Source of the DNA: Bacillota bacterium
GTDB taxonomy: Bacteria > Bacillota > Clostridia > Christensenellales > Aristaeellaceae
DNA length: 18,191 bases
Direction of reading: 5' to 3'
Assembly (NCBI GenBank): GCA_009787135.1
Contig: WRGP01000232.1
Location: 1-18,191, forward strand
This document shows positions 14,333 through 18,191 of the stretch, in pieces; the first letter of the stretch is position 1, and every line of letters begins with the position of its first letter. The notes beneath the pieces were generated by a model. That model searched no databases, was not told the origin of the DNA, and saw nothing but the letters and a program-made list of their open reading frames with translations. The translations under genes were made by a program, and so were the position numbers.

Positions 14333-15445
14333 TTATCCTTCAATGACCGTAATGCCCTGCAGAATGAAGCTCCAAGACGGCGCGGACTCGGTCTCCTGCT
14401 CGTGGAAATACTCGCCCTCCTTGACGACGACATTGCCAGCCGCGTCCGTAAGCGGGCCGGCAAAAACCTTCAGCTCGCCCGACAGCAACGCCTGCTCAGC
14501 CGCCTTGATAGCTTCCGCCGTGCCATCCGCGATGATGATTTCATTGAGCGGGGAGAGGTATACGGCGCCCTCGGCATAGCCCTGGCTCCAGTCGGTGGGG
14601 ATCGGCTCGCCCGCCAAATAGGATTCCACGGCGAAGATCAGGTACTTGGACCAGTCCACGCGCGCGGATACGAGCGACGCGTTCGGCGCGGCGGGGATCA
14701 TGTCGGCATTGTAGCCCACTTGGAAGACGCCATTCGTCTCGGCGGTCGTGGCCGGGGCCGTGGAATCGGAATGCTGCGAGATAACATCCGCGCCCATGTC
14801 GATCAGCGCCTTGGCGACCTGCGCCTCTACGGTCGGGTCGTTCCAGCTGTTGGTGTACATCACGAACATCTCCACATCCGGGTTGACGGACTTGGCGCCC
14901 AGGTAAAAGCTCGTATAGCCGCTGATGACCTCCGCGAACGGGAAGGCCGCCACATAGCCAAGCTTGTTCGTTTGGGTCTTCAGGCCCGCGGCGATGCCCG
15001 CCAGGTAGCGCGCCTCATAAATCGAAGCGAAGTAGTTATGATAGTTGGGCAGGTTGTACATGGCCGCGTAATAGCCGGTGGCGTGGCAGAACTCAATCTC
15101 CGGATGCTCCTGCGCGGCGGGCAGCATCGCGTCGCCAAAGCCAAAGCTGGTGCCGAAGATCATATTGCAGCCCGCGTCAATCAGCTCGTTGATGGCCGCG
15201 CCGCACTCGCCCGGGTTCTCCGAGACGTTATACTTGTTGATGACCTGATCCTCACGCAGGCCGACGGCTTCCATCATGACCTTTGTGCCGACGTCGTGGT
15301 TATACGTATAACCCATGTCGCTCGGGTCAGAAATATGGACAAACCCCAGCTTGATGTTCTCCTTGGTGACTTCCTCTGCAAAGGCAACGGAGGTCAGGCC
15401 CAATACCATCACAAGAACGACCAGGATCGCGAGTACCTTTTTCAT
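14333..15445 (-). CDS. BMP-family ABC transporter substrate-binding protein
   Basis: The extracytoplasmic receptor of the importer encoded downstream, 370 aa. A signal peptide (residues 1-23, MKKVLAILVVLVMVLGLTSV then AFA) is cut before EEV; there is no lipobox cysteine. The mature part shows the BMP/PnrA-like type I periplasmic-binding fold: strand KLGFVHISDPSDMGYTYNHD, the segment NVSENPGECGAAINELIDAGCNMIFGTSFGFGDA, YLAGIAAGLKTQTNKLGYVAAFP and NSWNDPTVEAQVAKALIDMGADVISQHSD. The DMGYTYNHD loop matches the BMP subgroup that differs from classic PnrA, so the ligand could be a purine nucleoside or another small solute. AAGGAG (15454-15459) precedes the ATG at 15445, and a strong promoter lies at 15480-15508. 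It is the first gene of the operon, as usual for a receptor needed in excess. Confidence 0.92.
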   Translation of the reverse strand: MKKVLAILVVLVMVLGLTSVAFAEEVTKENIKLGFVHISDPSDMGYTYNHDVGTKVMMEAVGLREDQVINKYNVSENPGECGAAINELIDAGCNMIFGTSFGFGDAMLPAAQEHPEIEFCHATGYYAAMYNLPNYHNYFASIYEARYLAGIAAGLKTQTNKLGYVAAFPFAEVISGYTSFYLGAKSVNPDVEMFVMYTNSWNDPTVEAQVAKALIDMGADVISQHSDSTAPATTAETNGVFQVGYNADMIPAAPNASLVSARVDWSKYLIFAVESYLAGEPIPTDWSQGYAEGAVYLSPLNEIIIADGTAEAIKAAEQALLSGELKVFAGPLTDAAGNVVVKEGEYFHEQETESAPSWSFILQGITVIEG

Positions 15446-15479
15446 TTGGCATTCTCCTTACACATTTTAGGATAGCGTC

Positions 15480-15508
15480 ATTATACGTCAACCTTCGCAT
15501 GCGGTCAA
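15480..15508 (-). promoter_or_regulatory. Sigma-A-type promoter of the BMP transporter operon
   Basis: On the minus strand, -35 TTGACC (15503-15508), a 17-bp spacer and a perfect -10 TATAAT (15480-15485). The spacer contains the short palindrome CGCATGCG (15496-15503), which could be a repressor half-site but is short enough to be chance. The leader to the ATG is about 30 nt and has no riboswitch-like structure. Confidence 0.85.
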
Positions 15509-15584
15509 GCAATCCAAACGTTTTTATTCATTTTTTTAAAATTGTTCGTATTTTTGAAAGAAAATATGGTGTCCCGCAAGGGCT

Positions 15585-15621
15585 AAAACCGACAGCCCAC
15601 TTTAGCAAGGGGGCTGTCGGT
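15585..15621 (-). terminator. Intrinsic terminator of the serine hydrolase gene
   Basis: A perfect 11-bp stem, ACCGACAGCCC (15588-15598) against GGGCTGTCGGT (15611-15621), with a 12-nt loop. On the minus strand it is followed by TTTT (15585-15588, the first T being in the stem). It lies 16 nt after the stop codon of the 15637-17505 gene and separates that gene from the BMP operon promoter. The T run is short but the stem is strong. Confidence 0.8.
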
Positions 15622-15636
15622 CAAATCTGTTTTAAA

Positions 15637-17505
15637 TCAAACCCAAAACATCCAAAGCTGCCAATAGATGATACACAATGTCATGATCAAACCGGCGGCG
15701 GCGGTACTCATCAGCCCAGCTTTCTGTTTTCTGGTGATCGTAAGTTTTTTGCGGCAGATCGCCGTAACAGCGGCATATACAACGGGAATCAGAGCCAAAA
15801 AAATGAACAGTATGCCTTGGATTTTCACTCCTGTTACAGTGCCTGTCAGCGACATCCCGTTCATAAACAAAATGAGCCAATTCACAAAAGCGGCAATAAT
15901 ACCCGCGCAAACCGCCGCGCGCGCAAAAGCCAGCGGCTGCTTTTTCTTGCGCAGCGTACGCACAAGCATGAGGATGAGAAAAACCAGGGCATATATCACG
16001 GCCAATACAAAAGCCACAAGAACGGTCGTATTGCCATAATACTCCCCCGCGCCGGTGCGGAAAAAATCACTCGTGGCAGACTCAAGCAATTGTATCCGGC
16101 CGGATTCATCGGCATCCGCGTAAAGCAACATTTTTTGCCCGTCCGCATCGAGCCTGTAAAGGCCTTCGCCCACCCGCTCCATATCACCGCCGCCCATGAG
16201 GAGGGAGAACAAGCCCCGTATCGCCAATGTGCCGTCTTTACTTTGGGCAACGCCTAAAACATACGGGCTGCCAAGGCTTTTCGCCATCCCTTTGCGAGCG
16301 GTACGCGCGTAAACATAATAGCCAACGACAGGGTCGTTATCCACAGGCGCGGCGGAAAAGCCTTTTTCGCCTGCTATACCGCGCACCATATCGTTGCAAT
16401 ACGTGCTTTCGCCCGCTTGATTGGTAAGGATAACCATGCCGATCCCTCTTTCGAGATCAAGCATCAACCACGCGGAACAGCCGGCTGTGTTGCCGCCATG
16501 GCCAATCACATTGCCCACCAAAGAAGGATCCGCCCAAAGACCGTGATAGTTTCTGGCCGTCCTGCCATCGGCATAATAATCTGTCTGCGTAAGCATCTCG
16601 CCAAGGGTCCCGCTCTCTTTGAACAACGGCGAAGCACCGTTTTCGCCCGGAAGGAGCGCCTGCGCGAATTTGCGCAAATCCGCTATTGTACCCGCCGCGT
16701 TTCCGGAGGCATAGAGTTCATAGATGGCGTAAGCCTTGCCCAGATCCTGCATATCGGTCGTATAGCAACGCAGCTTATCTCTTTGGGTTTTTACCCAATC
16801 GTTATCGTGCCAGCCAGGCTGGAGCGCCGTTTCATCCATCCCTAAAACAACAAAAATGTTTTCTCGCACATATTCATAAAACGGCTTGCCCGCTGCGCGC
16901 TCCACGATGTAACCGGCCAAATTCGCGCCGTAGTTGCTGTAGGCGGTGATCTCTCCGGGCTTATAGATCTGAGGTGGTTCTATGACTTTTAGCGCTTCTT
17001 CCAGGCTTGGCACAGCCCCTTCCATCACCGATTCCGCGCCCAAATACATCTCTTGCCAGCCCGCGTTATGGTTCATCAGGTGCAGGAGCGTGATCGGGTC
17101 ATCATATTGCAGCTTTGAGAGAAATCCTTCCGGCAGGTACGCACGAATATCGGCATCCAAATCAAGCTTGCCCTGCTCGACAAGCTGCATCACGCTGACC
17201 CAGACCAAGAGCTTTGTAACCGAGCCCCATTCCATCACCGTATCGGCATCGTTTGACGTTTTATCGGCTAGATTCGCGTACCCATAGAATGCTTCGAGCA
17301 GCACATCCTCTTTCGTAAATACAACAGCCGACATCGCCGCCGTGGTTTCCTTATGCCGCTCGACATAGCCATCGATAAACTGTGATAATGGCAAAGAATC
17401 ATTGTCAAATATCGGCGGTACAATCTGGGCAAAAGCCGTGGAACCCATCAGAGGGAGAAACAATAGAATGCTAATGATAGCAACAGAAAAGATGGGTTTT
17501 TTCAT
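15637..17505 (-). CDS. Exported serine hydrolase (class C beta-lactamase / PBP-like) with C-terminal membrane domain
   Basis: A 622-aa protein with a signal peptide (residues 1-26, cleavage after AFA) and an extracellular beta-lactamase-fold domain. The catalytic set is S95-x-x-K98 (SVTK), Y189-S-N191 (the YxN motif) and H336-G-G (HGG in place of KTG). This is the pattern of class C-like esterases, D-aminopeptidases and FmtA-type penicillin-binding proteins rather than resistance enzymes. A second, less distinctive region (about 390-490) follows. Four hydrophobic helices (about 493-515, 528-549, 562-583, 599-620) then end close to the C-terminus and should tether the enzyme to the membrane. 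The ribosome binding site GAAAGG is at 17516-17521, with its own promoter just upstream at the edge of rnpB. The gene is more A/T-rich than the transporter genes. A likely role is cell-wall or peptide hydrolysis at the surface; the substrate is not predictable. Confidence 0.88.
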   Translation of the reverse strand: MKKPIFSVAIISILLFLPLMGSTAFAQIVPPIFDNDSLPLSQFIDGYVERHKETTAAMSAVVFTKEDVLLEAFYGYANLADKTSNDADTVMEWGSVTKLLVWVSVMQLVEQGKLDLDADIRAYLPEGFLSKLQYDDPITLLHLMNHNAGWQEMYLGAESVMEGAVPSLEEALKVIEPPQIYKPGEITAYSNYGANLAGYIVERAAGKPFYEYVRENIFVVLGMDETALQPGWHDNDWVKTQRDKLRCYTTDMQDLGKAYAIYELYASGNAAGTIADLRKFAQALLPGENGASPLFKESGTLGEMLTQTDYYADGRTARNYHGLWADPSLVGNVIGHGGNTAGCSAWLMLDLERGIGMVILTNQAGESTYCNDMVRGIAGEKGFSAAPVDNDPVVGYYVYARTARKGMAKSLGSPYVLGVAQSKDGTLAIRGLFSLLMGGGDMERVGEGLYRLDADGQKMLLYADADESGRIQLLESATSDFFRTGAGEYYGNTTVLVAFVLAVIYALVFLILMLVRTLRKKKQPLAFARAAVCAGIIAAFVNWLILFMNGMSLTGTVTGVKIQGILFIFLALIPVVYAAVTAICRKKLTITRKQKAGLMSTAAAGLIMTLCIIYWQLWMFWV

Positions 17506-17527
17506 AAAAATAAAGCCTTTCGTATTG

Positions 17528-17556
17528 ACTGTATGTTGATTGATATTCTATGTCAA
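17528..17556 (-). promoter_or_regulatory. Promoter of the serine hydrolase gene
   Basis: On the minus strand, a perfect -35 TTGACA (17551-17556), a 17-bp spacer and -10 TACAGT (17528-17533, 4 of 6 matches). The -35 begins 2 nt after the mature 3' end of rnpB. An ATTGAC/GTCAAT inverted repeat (17524-17529 and 17552-17557) brackets the site. Confidence 0.6.
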
Positions 17557-17557
17557 T

Positions 17558-17900
17558 GAATGCGAGCGCTGCCTGTAAGCCGAGTTCTGTCGAGGACGGT
17601 CATCTATCTAGGCTTACTGTTGCCAGTAAACTCGTGCGATTACGGGGAGCATGACGGGCCGCCATATGCGCTCCCATTCCAATCTTGCGCCGGGTGGGGT
17701 TTACATCGCGGACAAGTCGCCAAGCCGCGGGTGAGCTCTTACCTCGCCTTTCCATCCTTACCCAAACCGCGATTTGGGCGGTCTATTTCTGTTGCACTTT
17801 CCCTGGAGTCGCCTCCGCCGGGTGTTATCCGGCACCCTGCCCTGTGGAGCTCGGACTTTCCTCATGCCAAAGCATGCGACCGTCCAGCAGCCTCGCATTC
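17558..17900 (-). ncRNA. rnpB: RNase P RNA, bacterial type A
   Basis: The catalytic RNA of RNase P, which matures tRNA 5' ends. Read on the minus strand, the 5' and 3' ends pair as P1 (GAATGCGAG with CTCGCATTC, plus GCTGC with GCAGC), which sets the boundaries. Conserved regions appear in the right order: GAGGAAAGTCCGAGCTCC (17846-17863), ACAGAAATAGACCGCC, GGTAAGGATGGAAAGG then GAGGTAAGAGCTCACC, AGATAGATGACCG, and ACAGAACTCGGCTTAC near the 3' end. The length of about 343 nt and domain layout fit type A. The loop after the P15-like stem reads CCCCGTAATCGC where I would expect a GGU-containing sequence such as GGGTAGG. No terminator follows; a downstream promoter starts 2 nt after the 3' end. 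Confidence 0.96.
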
Positions 17901-17908
17901 TACAAGGA

Positions 17909-17937
17909 AGAATAGCATTGATGGGAGGGCATGTCAA
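17909..17937 (-). promoter_or_regulatory. Promoter of rnpB
   Basis: On the minus strand, a perfect -35 TTGACA (17932-17937), a 17-bp spacer and -10 TATTCT (17909-17914). The predicted start, 7 to 9 nt downstream, coincides with the 5' end of the P1 helix at 17900, so the 5' end may need little or no trimming. Confidence 0.88.
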
Positions 17938-18191
17938 GAAAAAATATATTTGAGTTTCCCCGTTTTTCAGAGGAGAGGGAAGAGAGAAAGCTGGATGTGT
18001 GGTTCTGGAGGTATGAGGAAAGCGAAAATGCCAACAGAACATCGGCGGAGAAGAGCGGAGAAAGCGTCGCCGAGGGCGTAATGGAGGAATATGCGTTTAG
18101 CTTTTGGAAGGCAGACCGGTGTTTGTGCGTACACAGGAACATATTAACGCACACTTTCTCATATGCTTCATCGCCCTGGTTATGATACGCC
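17938..18191. other. Gene-free stretch upstream of rnpB, nothing firmly identified
   Basis: About 250 bases with no supportable gene. The plus strand is purine-rich in its first half. A 7-bp inverted repeat (TGTGCGT at 18124-18130, ACGCACA at 18147-18153) is present without a T run. The one long frame here (17931-18185, plus strand) starts inside the rnpB promoter, has a badly spaced ribosome binding site and shows no recognisable sequence. Confidence 0.5.

Noticed and set aside
15446..15636. Purine riboswitch in front of the BMP transporter operon
   Set aside because: The leader from the predicted start site to the ATG is only about 30 nt. The one strong hairpin upstream is the terminator of the preceding gene.
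15637..17505. Beta-lactamase giving antibiotic resistance
   Set aside because: The motif set (SVTK, YSN, HGG) and the C-terminal membrane domain match PBP-like esterases and peptidases of the same fold. Nothing in the context suggests a resistance role.
17931..18185. Plus-strand open frame of 84 codons after rnpB
   Set aside because: It begins within the rnpB promoter, its GGAGG lies only 2 nt from the ATG, and the translation shows no family or domain pattern.
1..18191. Mobile element, prophage, CRISPR array or defence island
   Set aside because: No transposase, integrase, long terminal inverted repeats, regularly spaced repeats, Cas, restriction or toxin-antitoxin genes were found. The NYN protein alone, in a metabolic operon, does not make a defence system.

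Overview
The window looks like chromosome of a moderately GC-rich Firmicute, most likely a Clostridia member (Christensenellales-like is only a guess). The reasons are strong AGGAGG-type ribosome binding sites, sigma-A promoters with 17-bp spacers, a rubredoxin-ferritin rubrerythrin, a Gram-positive style BMP/Nup nucleoside-type ABC transporter and a type A RNase P RNA. No phage, insertion sequence, CRISPR array, tRNA or rRNA is visible. Most of the window is conserved housekeeping or metabolic content arranged in compact operons.

Layout. Positions 2-349 hold the C-terminal end of an unrecognised membrane protein on the plus strand. Positions 385-4560 hold a tight minus-strand operon driven by a good promoter at 4591-4619: two tandem exported CapA-type metallophosphoesterases, a cytoplasmic NYN-LOTUS-LOTUS protein (a predicted RNase with a MARF1-like plan) and lipoate-protein ligase LplA. 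Junctions are overlapping or nearly so. Next is a short minus-strand YkuS/UPF0180-like gene (4726-4968), divergent from the plus-strand threonine block. That block is tdh-kbl (4-bp overlap; threonine to glycine plus acetyl-CoA), a 205-bp spacer with a perfect 18-bp palindrome, a small P-loop protein of unknown function 11 nt ahead of thrC (threonine synthase), and rubrerythrin.

Only 7 nt separate rubrerythrin from the convergent end of the 10025-15445 minus-strand operon. That operon is a BMP-family binding protein, a DJ-1/PfpI-family protein, the double ABC ATPase (NupO-like) and two permeases (NupP- and NupQ-like). It has a near-consensus promoter at 15480-15508. The PfpI gene is an intruder in an otherwise standard transporter operon, and a stem-loop separates it from the binding-protein gene. 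Upstream, also on the minus strand, are a serine hydrolase of the class C beta-lactamase type with a C-terminal membrane domain, closed by a clear terminator, and rnpB (RNase P RNA) with a near-perfect promoter. The last 250 bases hold no gene I can support.

How the parts may work together (inference): Tdh and Kbl feed glycine and acetyl-CoA from threonine, while ThrC makes threonine. LplA could lipoylate glycine cleavage H protein, but no gcv gene lies in the window. The BMP/Nup operon probably imports purine nucleosides or a related solute. I see no clearly new defence or mobile system. The points most worth a second look are the NYN-LOTUS/CapA operon, the PfpI gene inside the transporter operon, and an apparently altered CCA-binding loop (L15) in the RNase P RNA.
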